Source of the DNA: Emcibacteraceae bacterium
GTDB taxonomy: Bacteria > Pseudomonadota > Alphaproteobacteria > Sphingomonadales > Emcibacteraceae
Length of the DNA: 15,860 nucleotides
Direction of reading: 5' to 3'
Assembly: GCA_016763335.1 (NCBI GenBank)
Contig: JAESUD010000041.1
Coordinates: 1 to 15,860, forward strand
The first letter of the stretch is position 1. The number at the start of each line of letters is the position of its first letter. Position numbers and translations under genes: made by a program. The notes under the pieces were generated by a model. The model was not told where the DNA came from and made no database searches. It worked only from the letters and a program-made list of their open reading frames with translations. Of the stretch, positions 8,706 to 15,860 are shown in pieces.

Positions 8706-8733
8706 GAGTGTCCTTTCTAACGAAAGGACACTC
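8706..8733 (-). promoter_or_regulatory. Perfect 12-bp stem-loop between receptor and cupin genes
   Basis: Arms 8706-8717 and 8722-8733 are perfectly complementary (GAGTGTCCTTTC) with a 4-nt loop. On the minus strand it lies 40 nt after the receptor stop and about 50 nt before the cupin start. No T-run follows on either strand, so it is not a classical intrinsic terminator. It could be an mRNA-stabilising or processing hairpin that sets the receptor/cupin ratio, or a partial terminator. Confidence 0.6.
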
Positions 8734-8773
8734 ATAACTTATATTTAATAATGGGTAATTTTTAAGACATTAT

Positions 8774-11083
8774 TTAAAACTTGTAACCTAACCTTGCCCC
8801 AAAAGTGCGCGGCCTTGCAGGATTGATGCCCGTTCTTACATATGGAGAGCCAGTTACTCCTCCCACGGCATTGCTATCAGTTAGCGCATCATAACCTTCA
8901 TTATTCAGTAGGTTTTCAACATATAGTTTTACAGACCACCCTTTATCAGAAACAAATCCTGCAGAAAGAGCCATATCAGTGACGCCTGTATTACTGAGCC
9001 TCCCTGGATTCTTCACACCTTGTTCCAACGAATAGATTAGATCCATTCCCCATTCACCATTTTTCACGGGAATATGAACATTAAGTGCACCAAAAAAGGT
9101 CCATTCCGGAGCACGCAAAGGATTACCCTCACAATCATTTGGGTTGGCAAGGGTGCAGACGTCTTGAGCTCCAGTTAAACTCGAATCCAATAAAGACCCG
9201 CCTACTTGTCCTGAAATAAAGTCATTGAATATCACGGAAGCCGATCCTTCCACTCCAATGGCTTTTACCTTTCCTATGTTTCCAATCCTAGGAAGAATTT
9301 CACCAACAACAGTATAAACTTCTTGTAAATCTTTATATTTATAATGGAAGACATTTGCATTTAATCGCGCGCGACCATCCAACACAGTTGCTTTAACTCC
9401 TAATTCATAAGCGACAACCGTTTCTGCACCATAACTGGTAGGCACTCCCCCTGCTCCTAAGATAAAACTTGGAAAACCGCCAGATTTAGAACCAGTAGAA
9501 ACAGTTCCGTAGAGAAAAACATCTTCATTTAAATCGTAATGCATACCTACTCGCCAAGAGACCCGGTTCCAATCTCCCTTACCTGTTACCGGAAATGGTG
9601 TTTGAGGGGCTTGAACCCCACCTCCAAAGCGGGAATCAACAGGCAGCGTCTCTTGTGTGAATTCTTTACTATCATGGGTATAGCGTACACCGCCATTTAT
9701 CTCCAAAGCATCAGTAAGAGAATAACTTAAATCCAAATATGCAGAATAGCCTTGAAATTTACCAACAGTCCTATTTCTATCGTTGATTTGACCGTTTGCG
9801 CTAGGTACAAAGATGTCTCCATAATAGGCCGCTGCATAACTACAAGTATCTCCCCAATAAATACCACAATATACTTCTTCTGCTTGCTGACCTAAAAATG
9901 TAGTATCAATATCTTCTTTATAGGCGGATGCACCGACATACCAACTTAATGGGTCATCTGTATCAGAAGCTAAACGAAACTCCTGCTCATAATATTTACC
10001 TTTTTGATCCTGTTGATAGTAAAATAATTCAACATCGGTACCATCAAAATCTTCGCCATAGCTATAAGTATGGTCTTTATAACCAGTAAATGAGGAAAAT
10101 GTCATGTTTTCAAACTGGTAATCAAGCAATAATCCGGTACTGAATACTTCACCTTTCTCAAACCCAATGGTATCGAAAGAAACCTCACGCCTATTTGCTG
10201 ATGGGGCGGTAGGCGGTGCAAAATTGCCTGTATTATTAGCAATAGCATTTAAATTATCCCACCCTTGACCATTACCTAAGGCGCGGTATACGGTGCCGTC
10301 TTGAACACGGTCCTCATATTCAAATATTAAATCTGCCGTTAAAGAGTCAGTATTCAAATTAAAAGATACTCTCAAGGCGTCTTTATTATGGGCCAACAAG
10401 TCTTGGCCATTAACTAAGTTTTTAATCCAACCATTCTCTTCTGAATGGTAAGCTGCTACTCTCACACCTAAAACATCACTTAGAGGAAGATTAACTGCAC
10501 CTTCTCCAACGATAACCCCTCTTTCACCAACATCCAATTCACTATATCCACTAATTTCATCTGGATCAGCCTTAGTGGTATGGACGCTTATTGCACCTGA
10601 AATGGCATTACGTCCAAAAAGAAAGCCTTGGGGGCCGCGTAATATTTCAATATGTTCTACATCAAACAAGCTTGTTACGGCCGCTCCATTACGGCCTTGA
10701 TAAAACCCGTTTTTATAAACTCCGATGGAAGGATCCCCACCGTTACCAAAATCATTAGTCACAATGCCACGAACTGCTATTGTATCAAGAAAACTATCCT
10801 GGCTGTTACCTGAGATTCCTGGGGTGATTTTTACCAGGTCTTTAATATCATTAAGGTTAGCAGTTCTCGCAAAATCACCGCTAACTACACTAATAGCAAG
10901 TGGAGTTTTCATAATTGAATTTGGACGTTTACCTGATACGACAATAATATCCGTCATGTTAGAATTCACACTGTTTTGTGTGTCAGCTTCTTGTCCCCAT
11001 ACGCTTGGAGTACTGGCCATTATTGCAATAAGTGATGCGCCACTTAAAGAAATAAGTTTCTTTTTTGTGTATTTATCTACCAT
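8774..11083 (-). CDS. TonB-dependent outer-membrane receptor
   Basis: 769 residues from ATG 11083, chosen because GAGGAA (11093-11098) lies 9 nt upstream and a signal peptide follows (KKKLISLSGASLIAIMAS, cleaved near SVWG/QEA). The TonB-box-like segment NMTDIIVVSGKRP (42-54) precedes the plug, which contains TPGISG near 88 and the diagnostic IEILRGPQGFLFGRNAISGA at 145-164. The remainder is a 22-strand-type beta barrel with many aromatic alternations, and it ends in RTFGARLGYKF with the terminal Phe required for outer-membrane insertion. It belongs to the broad FecA/CirA-like class common in sphingomonads and marine bacteria. The substrate is not determined by sequence: siderophore, vitamin and aromatic compounds are all known for this class. 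The ligand may relate to the neighbouring cupin or protocatechuate genes. Confidence 0.93.
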   Translation of the reverse strand: MVDKYTKKKLISLSGASLIAIMASTPSVWGQEADTQNSVNSNMTDIIVVSGKRPNSIMKTPLAISVVSGDFARTANLNDIKDLVKITPGISGNSQDSFLDTIAVRGIVTNDFGNGGDPSIGVYKNGFYQGRNGAAVTSLFDVEHIEILRGPQGFLFGRNAISGAISVHTTKADPDEISGYSELDVGERGVIVGEGAVNLPLSDVLGVRVAAYHSEENGWIKNLVNGQDLLAHNKDALRVSFNLNTDSLTADLIFEYEDRVQDGTVYRALGNGQGWDNLNAIANNTGNFAPPTAPSANRREVSFDTIGFEKGEVFSTGLLLDYQFENMTFSSFTGYKDHTYSYGEDFDGTDVELFYYQQDQKGKYYEQEFRLASDTDDPLSWYVGASAYKEDIDTTFLGQQAEEVYCGIYWGDTCSYAAAYYGDIFVPSANGQINDRNRTVGKFQGYSAYLDLSYSLTDALEINGGVRYTHDSKEFTQETLPVDSRFGGGVQAPQTPFPVTGKGDWNRVSWRVGMHYDLNEDVFLYGTVSTGSKSGGFPSFILGAGGVPTSYGAETVVAYELGVKATVLDGRARLNANVFHYKYKDLQEVYTVVGEILPRIGNIGKVKAIGVEGSASVIFNDFISGQVGGSLLDSSLTGAQDVCTLANPNDCEGNPLRAPEWTFFGALNVHIPVKNGEWGMDLIYSLEQGVKNPGRLSNTGVTDMALSAGFVSDKGWSVKLYVENLLNNEGYDALTDSNAVGGVTGSPYVRTGINPARPRTFGARLGYKF

Positions 11084-11157
11084 TATATAATTTTCCTCGC
11101 CTAAGATTAATAATTTTTTTCTTATTAACACAGTGAACCAATCAACCACTTACAACA

Positions 11158-11175
11158 ATACCGTATTTGCGGTAT
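11158..11175. promoter_or_regulatory. Palindrome upstream of the receptor gene, possible operator
   Basis: ATACCG and CGGTAT (11158-11163 and 11170-11175) form a perfect inverted repeat with a 6-nt spacer, about 75 bases upstream of the receptor start and 41 bases past the sulfotransferase stop. Dyads of this size fit a dimeric regulator. No convincing promoter boxes were found near it. A weak terminator of the sulfotransferase gene is the alternative, but the following TGTTGT is a poor U-tract. Confidence 0.4.
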
Positions 11176-11217
11176 AAAGCCTTTAATTGTGGCTCAATTT
11201 CATTTTAAATAGTGTCT

Positions 11218-12810
11218 TTATACATCTATTCCACACTTCACCAATTCATCTACCATCGGCGCTAATTGGTTTTCATATTTTCTCCATCGATCAATAGAAC
11301 GTGAATGGGCAGGTTCCCTAACCTGAACAGTACTTGCTGTGGCGACAAGAACGTCTTGTTTATGAAAATTAAGACATCTATCCTCCCACGGCAAATCCAT
11401 ATAATCGATCATTTTCTTCGCATTACTTTCAATATCTCGCACCACTTCTTCATACTCAATATCCAAGAAACGACCGGGAAAACGTTCGCGCCAACATTCC
11501 ATCAAATGATAGTATCTAGCATGATGCCGCGCCATTTCTCTTTGATTATAAGAATGACCATAAGCATCAGAAAATAATTGCTTGTAACTAGCGAAACATG
11601 CATCCATTGGATTACGTTTTACATGTATTATTTTAGCATTAGGGAAAGCTTTTAATATGAGTGGAATAAACCGATAATTCGAAGGCATTTTGTCAACAAA
11701 ATGAGGTAAATCGCCTCTCATTTTCTCAGAAGTTTTTAAATACATTTCACCAATTTTCTTTCCGCTTAACTCTGCAGTCTGGCGTATAAATTCCGATGAA
11801 AACCATTCTGGATTTCGGTGATCAGCCAAACGCCGAAGAGACATTGAAAATTGTTGTAACTCTCCTGCTGAATGAATTAAAGAATGGCTACTAACAACCC
11901 TTTCGATGAGAGTACTTCCTGTACGAGGTTGCCCTAAAATAAAGACTGGTGATACATCTTCACATCCCTCTTCTTGTGACGCCAACCACTCTTTAGTAAA
12001 GGTTTTTTCAAGCACTTCAAATGCAGCACTCTCGGCTTCTTCGTTATATTGTATTATTGAACGCCTCGCATTCGCACCATTTTCAAATGCGGAAAATGCT
12101 TTCTCCCATTCTTGTAAATCTTCATATTCTTTACCGAGGGCATAATATAAAAAAGCAGAATCTGCGGGTTGCAAACCATCTTGCTTAGTTAACCGTTCAA
12201 GTTCGTCAACATGTTCGTAAGTTTTTGCTTTACGCGCCGTAGCAAGAATAAAATGGCTTTGTGAATGGTCTGGAAACTGTTTAAATACCTTCTTCAAATT
12301 TGCTTTGCATTCTTCAATTTTTCCTAAATAAAGCAAGCTATAGGCATGGTTTACAGTATAAGGTAAGTTATCGGCATTAGTAGCGGATGCCTTTGATTGC
12401 CAAAATTCTGCGCTTTGATAATCACCCAGTTTTGTATAAATATAACCCATTAGACTTTGAACAACATGATTATCGCAATCATATTTTACAGCTTCTTTCA
12501 AAGCTTGGTCCGCTCGATTGATTTGCCCAGAATCTATAAATTCTTTAGAAAGATGAACCCAAGCAGCCGAATGGGTTTTATCCAAGGTGGTGACGGAACC
12601 AAAAGCTTGAATAGCGGTTTTCCTATCTTTTCTTTCCAACGCAATTAAGCCGACTAAGAAATGCGCTTCTACCAAATCAGGTTTGCTTTTAAGCAATTTA
12701 TGACATATTGCAGAGGCTTCTCTAATGTTGTTTTCTTGAAGCGCCTTAAATCCATCATTTAATGCATCCTGCATCCAAGACTGAATACTAGGTATAGATA
12801 AATTGACCAT
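11218..12810 (-). CDS. TPR-repeat sulfotransferase
   Basis: 530 residues in two parts. Residues about 15-245 are a string of tetratricopeptide-like helical pairs (AEFWQSKASA, LYYALGKEYEDLQEWEKAFS). Residues about 286-525 are a PAPS-dependent sulfotransferase domain. The 5'-phosphosulfate loop is FILGQPRTGSTLIERVVSSH (290-309), the 3'-phosphate-binding segment is HVKRNPMDACFASY (396-409), and the late motif RSIDRWRKYENQLAPMVDEL (504-523) is typical. No signal peptide is present, so it is probably cytoplasmic. The acceptor (glycan, lipid, peptide or small molecule) is unknown. The start at 12810 has only GGAA upstream. The SSADH gene lies 67 nt upstream and the receptor gene 134 nt downstream on the same strand. 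Pairing with a TonB receptor recurs in sphingomonads as I recall, but that needs a database check. Confidence 0.87.
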   Translation of the reverse strand: MVNLSIPSIQSWMQDALNDGFKALQENNIREASAICHKLLKSKPDLVEAHFLVGLIALERKDRKTAIQAFGSVTTLDKTHSAAWVHLSKEFIDSGQINRADQALKEAVKYDCDNHVVQSLMGYIYTKLGDYQSAEFWQSKASATNADNLPYTVNHAYSLLYLGKIEECKANLKKVFKQFPDHSQSHFILATARKAKTYEHVDELERLTKQDGLQPADSAFLYYALGKEYEDLQEWEKAFSAFENGANARRSIIQYNEEAESAAFEVLEKTFTKEWLASQEEGCEDVSPVFILGQPRTGSTLIERVVSSHSLIHSAGELQQFSMSLRRLADHRNPEWFSSEFIRQTAELSGKKIGEMYLKTSEKMRGDLPHFVDKMPSNYRFIPLILKAFPNAKIIHVKRNPMDACFASYKQLFSDAYGHSYNQREMARHHARYYHLMECWRERFPGRFLDIEYEEVVRDIESNAKKMIDYMDLPWEDRCLNFHKQDVLVATASTVQVREPAHSRSIDRWRKYENQLAPMVDELVKCGIDV

Positions 12811-12877
12811 TTAATGTTCCAGTTTTAAAATTTTAACGTCTCACGGCAATTCACACAGAGCTCTCTATGTATCATAA

Positions 12878-14308
12878 TCATGAGTTTAATCCCCCCATCA
12901 AACAATATTTGATTTCTGTGTAATCTTCTATTCCGTATTTTGACCCTTCACGGCCAATACCAGATTGCTTTATCCCGCCAAAAGGCGCAACCTCAGTAGA
13001 AATAATACCTTCATTAATGCCAATGATACCATATTCCAAAGCTTCAGCCACACGCCATACACGTCCTAAATCACGACTATAAAAATAAGCGGCCAGGCCG
13101 TATGGTGTATCGTTAGCCATTCTGATTACTTCGTCTTCATCTCTAAATTTAATGACCGTGGCAACAGGACCAAATATTTCAGAGTTGGTAATAGCCATAT
13201 CCATCGTAACATCGGTAATCAGTGTCGGGGTATAATAATTTTCACCTGCGTGATGTTTTTGTCCACCCACAACAACTTTAGCGCCGCTTGTTTTCGCGCC
13301 CTTAACCAAGGCATCAATTTTTTGCATAGCAACTTCATTAATAACCGGGCCAATTTCCACACCATCGTCGGCTCCGTTACCGACCTTCAAGGCATTAATT
13401 GCTTTGGAGAATTTCTCGATAAACTCACTATGAACATCTTCATGGATAAAAAAGCGATTAGCGCATACGCATGTTTGACCCGCATTACGGTATTTTGAAA
13501 CCATTGCCCCGGCAACAGCAGCATCAATATCAGCATCATTAAAAACGATAAAGGGCGCATTCCCTCCAAGTTCCATGCTGACTTTCTTAACGGTGCTTGC
13601 CGATTGTTGCATTAAAAGCTTCCCTACCGCCGTTGAACCGGTAAATGTTATTTTCCGTATTATAGGATGAGACGTGAATATAGACCCAATACGTGCAGGT
13701 TCAGTTGTTGTAATGACCTTTAAGACATGATCAGGCAATCCTGCTTTTTTTCCCAATACTTCAAGCGCAAGCGCAGATAACGGCGTTGCTTCAGCAGGTT
13801 TAACGAGTACTGTGCACCCAGCAGCAAGAGCCGGTGCAACCTTACGGGTGATCATTGCTAATGGAAAGTTCCACGGCGTAATCGCAACAACAACACCAAT
13901 AGGCTGTTTAAGTACTAATATGCGTTTGCCGGCAGCATGGCTGGGAATAACATCTCCGTATAGACGTTTACCTTCTTCAGCGAACCATTCAATAAATGAT
14001 GCAGCGTAAGCCACTTCACCACGTGCTTCAAATAATGGCTTTCCACATTCTGCAGTAATGATCTGCGCAAGTTCTTCAGTATGATCAAGAACCAGCTGAT
14101 ACCATTTTCGTAATATCGAAGCTCGGTCTTTTGCCGTTTTATTAGACCATAATTTAAAGGCCTTTTCAGCCTCTTCAATATGCTGATGAGTTTCTGTATC
14201 TGTATAGTCTTTTACAGTCGTAATTTTCTTGCCAGTAGCCGGATTATTTACAATTAATCCTTTTGGTAGGTTGATATAACCAGCGACCATGTCTAATAAG
14301 TTATGCAT
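12878..14308 (-). CDS. gabD: Succinate-semialdehyde dehydrogenase (aldehyde dehydrogenase superfamily)
   Basis: 476 residues from ATG 14308, chosen because GGAG (14315-14318) lies 6 nt upstream; an in-frame ATG at 14320 lacks a site. Catalytic elements are ITPWNFPLAM with Asn147, SMELGGNAPFIVF with Glu246, and NAGQTCVCANR with Cys280, the CVC pattern typical of GabD-type enzymes. The end (IKQSGIGREGSKYGIEDYTE) is the usual ALDH tail. It oxidises succinate semialdehyde to succinate with NAD(P)+, the last step of GABA and putrescine breakdown. The PuuB-like oxidoreductase upstream on the same strand supports that pathway. Glutarate-semialdehyde dehydrogenase is a close alternative that sequence alone cannot exclude. 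Confidence 0.9.
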   Translation of the reverse strand: MHNLLDMVAGYINLPKGLIVNNPATGKKITTVKDYTDTETHQHIEEAEKAFKLWSNKTAKDRASILRKWYQLVLDHTEELAQIITAECGKPLFEARGEVAYAASFIEWFAEEGKRLYGDVIPSHAAGKRILVLKQPIGVVVAITPWNFPLAMITRKVAPALAAGCTVLVKPAEATPLSALALEVLGKKAGLPDHVLKVITTTEPARIGSIFTSHPIIRKITFTGSTAVGKLLMQQSASTVKKVSMELGGNAPFIVFNDADIDAAVAGAMVSKYRNAGQTCVCANRFFIHEDVHSEFIEKFSKAINALKVGNGADDGVEIGPVINEVAMQKIDALVKGAKTSGAKVVVGGQKHHAGENYYTPTLITDVTMDMAITNSEIFGPVATVIKFRDEDEVIRMANDTPYGLAAYFYSRDLGRVWRVAEALEYGIIGINEGIISTEVAPFGGIKQSGIGREGSKYGIEDYTEIKYCLMGGLNS

Positions 14309-14350
14309 TTTGGTCTCCATTTTTATTAAGTTACATGGGATAAATTCGAA

Positions 14351-15196
14351 TTATTGTTCAGATTTTTCTGTTATTTCTTTTGTTTCCTGCTGCCACTGAA
14401 ACAAATTCATTTCAATAAAAGCAAAAGCTAAAATCCATAAAAACGCATCCCAGAAATCTAATAAATCGCCCAATAACCCCCAATAAACAGCGCATATAAT
14501 TAACGTGCTATAAAGAACAAATTTTATATTTTTGCTAACCTGCAGTAACGTTCCTTTAAGCATGCCCTTAAGTTGGAACCAAACATCAATTTCGAGAATT
14601 ATTACAACCCCGATCCACGCACCAGCATTAATCACATCTACCCAAGCAAGCCTTTGTGTCGCGATTAATTTATCAGCGTCAGCAATCAAGTTTTGCCCTG
14701 TTAATTTAAACAGTTCCATACCCTGAAGACTTAAGCAATTTTCAGCATTCAAAATTGAATATTCATCAATGATATCGATTTTTGCAAGCTGCCCATCTAT
14801 CATGCTACAAATATCTGTAACAGGAAAAGAAACAAACCCGTAAAACAACATCATTTTAGAGATATAGCCATAAAACGCATAAACGATAATGCAATAACAA
14901 ACACCGCGCGTGCCCATTAAGCCCCATTTTAGAAAGTTGTTTTCCAACGCTTCGTCAGAAAGCACCCATGTTTCCAACTCAAACAACAACAACAAAATTA
15001 CCCAGTTGAAAGTATCAATAGTAGCAGTGAAGGCTGAAATAACATCTGATAAAGGCACCCCATTTTGAAATGTATGCGATGAAGCAGCCCAGTCTTCTTG
15101 AAAAAATAAATAAGTATTCAAAATCAGAAGGGCATATATCGCATACTTAAAAAGAACATACAGTTTTTCCCAAAACATCTTATTTCCAGATATCAT
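14351..15196 (-). CDS. Six-TM membrane protein of unknown function with threefold internal repeat
   Basis: 281 residues, not assigned to any family I know. Hydrophobic segments lie at about 12-32, 62-79, 96-120, 190-208, 225-243 and 249-266. The even-numbered segments end in related acidic-aromatic motifs: LLFELETWV (71-79), IILEIDVWF (199-207) and FAFIEMNLFQW (258-268). Each is paired with a preceding Tyr-rich helix, which suggests three copies of a two-helix unit. With the positively charged stretches KGMLKGTLLQVSKNIK inside, these motifs would face the cytoplasm. The long loop 121-188 would be periplasmic and holds two cysteines (130, 154) that could form a disulfide. The start at 15196 has AGGATG upstream; ATG at 15178 with GGAA is an alternative. 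Gaps of 39 and 42 nt to its neighbours place it in their operon. Transport or anchoring of the oxidoreductase are guesses. Confidence 0.75.
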   Translation of the reverse strand: MISGNKMFWEKLYVLFKYAIYALLILNTYLFFQEDWAASSHTFQNGVPLSDVISAFTATIDTFNWVILLLLFELETWVLSDEALENNFLKWGLMGTRGVCYCIIVYAFYGYISKMMLFYGFVSFPVTDICSMIDGQLAKIDIIDEYSILNAENCLSLQGMELFKLTGQNLIADADKLIATQRLAWVDVINAGAWIGVVIILEIDVWFQLKGMLKGTLLQVSKNIKFVLYSTLIICAVYWGLLGDLLDFWDAFLWILAFAFIEMNLFQWQQETKEITEKSEQ

Positions 15197-15235
15197 AATA
15201 TTATTTCATCCTATCTCAGCACATAATTATTTTTA

Positions 15236-15860
15236 TTAAAATAAATCCTTAATTCGGTAATAAAGCATTCCTAATGCAACCATCTGGTGGCCGGCCCACT
15301 TCGGTACTGGCAATTTTGTTTGCTTGGCTTTTGCAAAAAAATCAAATCGCTCCATCTGTCCTGTAATTGCATCACTTAAAATTTCGCTTACAATATGGGT
15401 GCTATTAACCCCGTGACCGCTATACCCTTCTGCATAATAAACATTATCATTGATACGCCCGACATGTGGTGTTCGGTTAATTACGACACCAATCATGCCG
15501 CCCCATTCATAATCGATCCTGACATCTTTTAACTGAGGAAAAGTTTTCAGCATAAAAGACAGCATGCTGTCTTTTATGCTTTTCGGGTCGCGTCCTGAAT
15601 AAGTACACTGACCACCGAAAAGCAACCTCTTATCCGCAGACAACCGGTAATAATCAAGAATTTCATTTACATCACAAATGGCGATATCCTTAGGCATAAT
15701 CTCCTTTGCCACTTCATCATCCAGTCGTTCTGTTGCAATAATATATGTTCCTGCGGGAAATAGCACACCACCTAGTTTTTTCTGTTCTAAAAGATGATAT
15801 GCATTACCCGCTATCACCACTTTATCCACCCTGACCTGTCCATGCTTCGTTTTAACAACG
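15236..15860 (-). CDS. FAD-dependent amine oxidoreductase, PuuB/gamma-glutamylputrescine oxidase-like (C-terminal part)
   Basis: The frame is open from the window edge to the TAA at 15236, giving about 207 residues. The apparent start GTG 15829 is internal, because upstream codons (VVKTKHGQVR) continue the domain. Family features are VDKVVIAGNAYHL, a GTYIIATERL strand, ICDVNEILDYYRLSADKRLLFGG, the WGG and NRTPHVGRI substrate and FAD contacts, and the signature VYYAEGYSGHGVN near the C-terminus. This is the DAO (D-amino-acid oxidase-like) fold as in E. coli PuuB. It would oxidise an amine such as gamma-glutamylputrescine to an aldehyde. An aldehyde of that pathway is finally oxidised by the downstream gabD product. 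Other DAO enzymes such as sarcosine-oxidase-like ones remain possible. The FAD-binding N-terminus lies outside the window. A perfect 32-bp palindrome sits within this frame. Confidence 0.85.
   Translation of the reverse strand, partial: VVKTKHGQVRVDKVVIAGNAYHLLEQKKLGGVLFPAGTYIIATERLDDEVAKEIMPKDIAICDVNEILDYYRLSADKRLLFGGQCTYSGRDPKSIKDSMLSFMLKTFPQLKDVRIDYEWGGMIGVVINRTPHVGRINDNVYYAEGYSGHGVNSTHIVSEILSDAITGQMERFDFFAKAKQTKLPVPKWAGHQMVALGMLYYRIKDLF
15549..15580. repeat. Perfect 32-bp palindrome inside the oxidoreductase coding region
   Basis: Bases 15549-15580 read identically on both strands, with no spacer, centred on GCATGC at 15562-15567. The arms begin AGCATAAAAGACAGCA. In the minus-strand frame it encodes the segment IKDSMLSFML. 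The symmetry stops abruptly at both ends, and no second copy was noticed in the window. Confidence 0.9.

Noticed and set aside
8658..8735. N-terminal extension of the cupin starting at 8735
   Set aside because: It would pass through the intergenic stem-loop and place 26 residues before an evident signal peptide. The ATG at 8657 has a good ribosome site.
10391..10408. Inverted repeat GGCCAA-N6-TTGGCC in the receptor gene
   Set aside because: Six-bp arms inside coding sequence are common by chance and nothing else marks the site.
10725..11090. Open frame of 121 codons on the plus strand opposite the receptor N-terminus
   Set aside because: It is antisense to a clearly recognised gene, has no recognisable motifs and no independent ribosome site. 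The same holds for the other antisense frames at 845-1042, 4482-5066, 9539-9730 and 13250-13498.
12822..12835. AT-only palindrome TTAAAATTTTAA before the sulfotransferase gene
   Set aside because: It is low-complexity AT sequence, expected in such intergenic DNA.

Overview
The window is AT-rich, densely coded DNA from a Gram-negative bacterium: it carries a TonB-dependent outer-membrane receptor, a secreted cupin and a TPR-sulfotransferase. Most proteins I recognise resemble Alphaproteobacteria of the sphingomonad/Kordiimonas type or marine Gammaproteobacteria. The base composition is unusually AT-rich for a classical sphingomonad, so the taxonomic placement is inference only. No tRNA, rRNA, CRISPR array, insertion sequence or phage gene was seen.

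Left part (1-8129): a complete catabolic module for protocatechuate by 4,5 (meta) cleavage. The plus-strand operon galB-galC-galD-ligI-ligA-ligB-luxR (2644-8129) is tightly packed, with overlaps of 1, 8 and 11 nt, gaps of 30, 4 and 51 nt, and a LuxR-type regulator as last gene. Divergent from it are a LysR-type regulator with two tandem N-terminal HTH domains (1258-2478), a 6PGDH/beta-hydroxyacid dehydrogenase-like protein (207-1109) and the start of ligC (1-210), which overlaps the previous gene by 4 nt. Together these encode ring cleavage (LigAB), CHMS oxidation (LigC), PDC hydrolysis (LigI), oxalomesaconate tautomerisation (GalD), hydration (GalB) and aldol cleavage to pyruvate and oxaloacetate (GalC). 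The hydratase is the PIG-L/GalB type known from gallate degradation rather than the amidohydrolase LigJ type, so the cluster is a lig/gal hybrid. No inner-membrane transporter for the substrate is in view.

Middle part (8199-12810, minus strand): a TPR-sulfotransferase, a TonB-dependent receptor and a secreted cupin follow one another in the direction of transcription. A 12-bp perfect stem-loop lies between receptor and cupin, and a short palindrome lies upstream of the receptor. The cupin end converges on the ligAB-luxR operon. The receptor could import an aromatic or a ligand-bound metal, but nothing in the sequence fixes its substrate.

Right part (12878-15860, minus strand): a PuuB-like FAD amine oxidoreductase (5' end outside the window), an unrecognised six-TM membrane protein with an apparent threefold internal repeat, and a succinate-semialdehyde dehydrogenase. 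The gaps are about 40 nt, so this is probably one operon for amine/GABA-type catabolism feeding succinate to the TCA cycle. A perfect 32-bp palindrome lies inside the oxidoreductase reading frame.

The parts most worth a second look are the threefold-repeat membrane protein, the double-HTH LysR regulator, the unassigned dehydrogenase coupled to ligC, the lig/gal hybrid gene set, and the coding-region palindrome.
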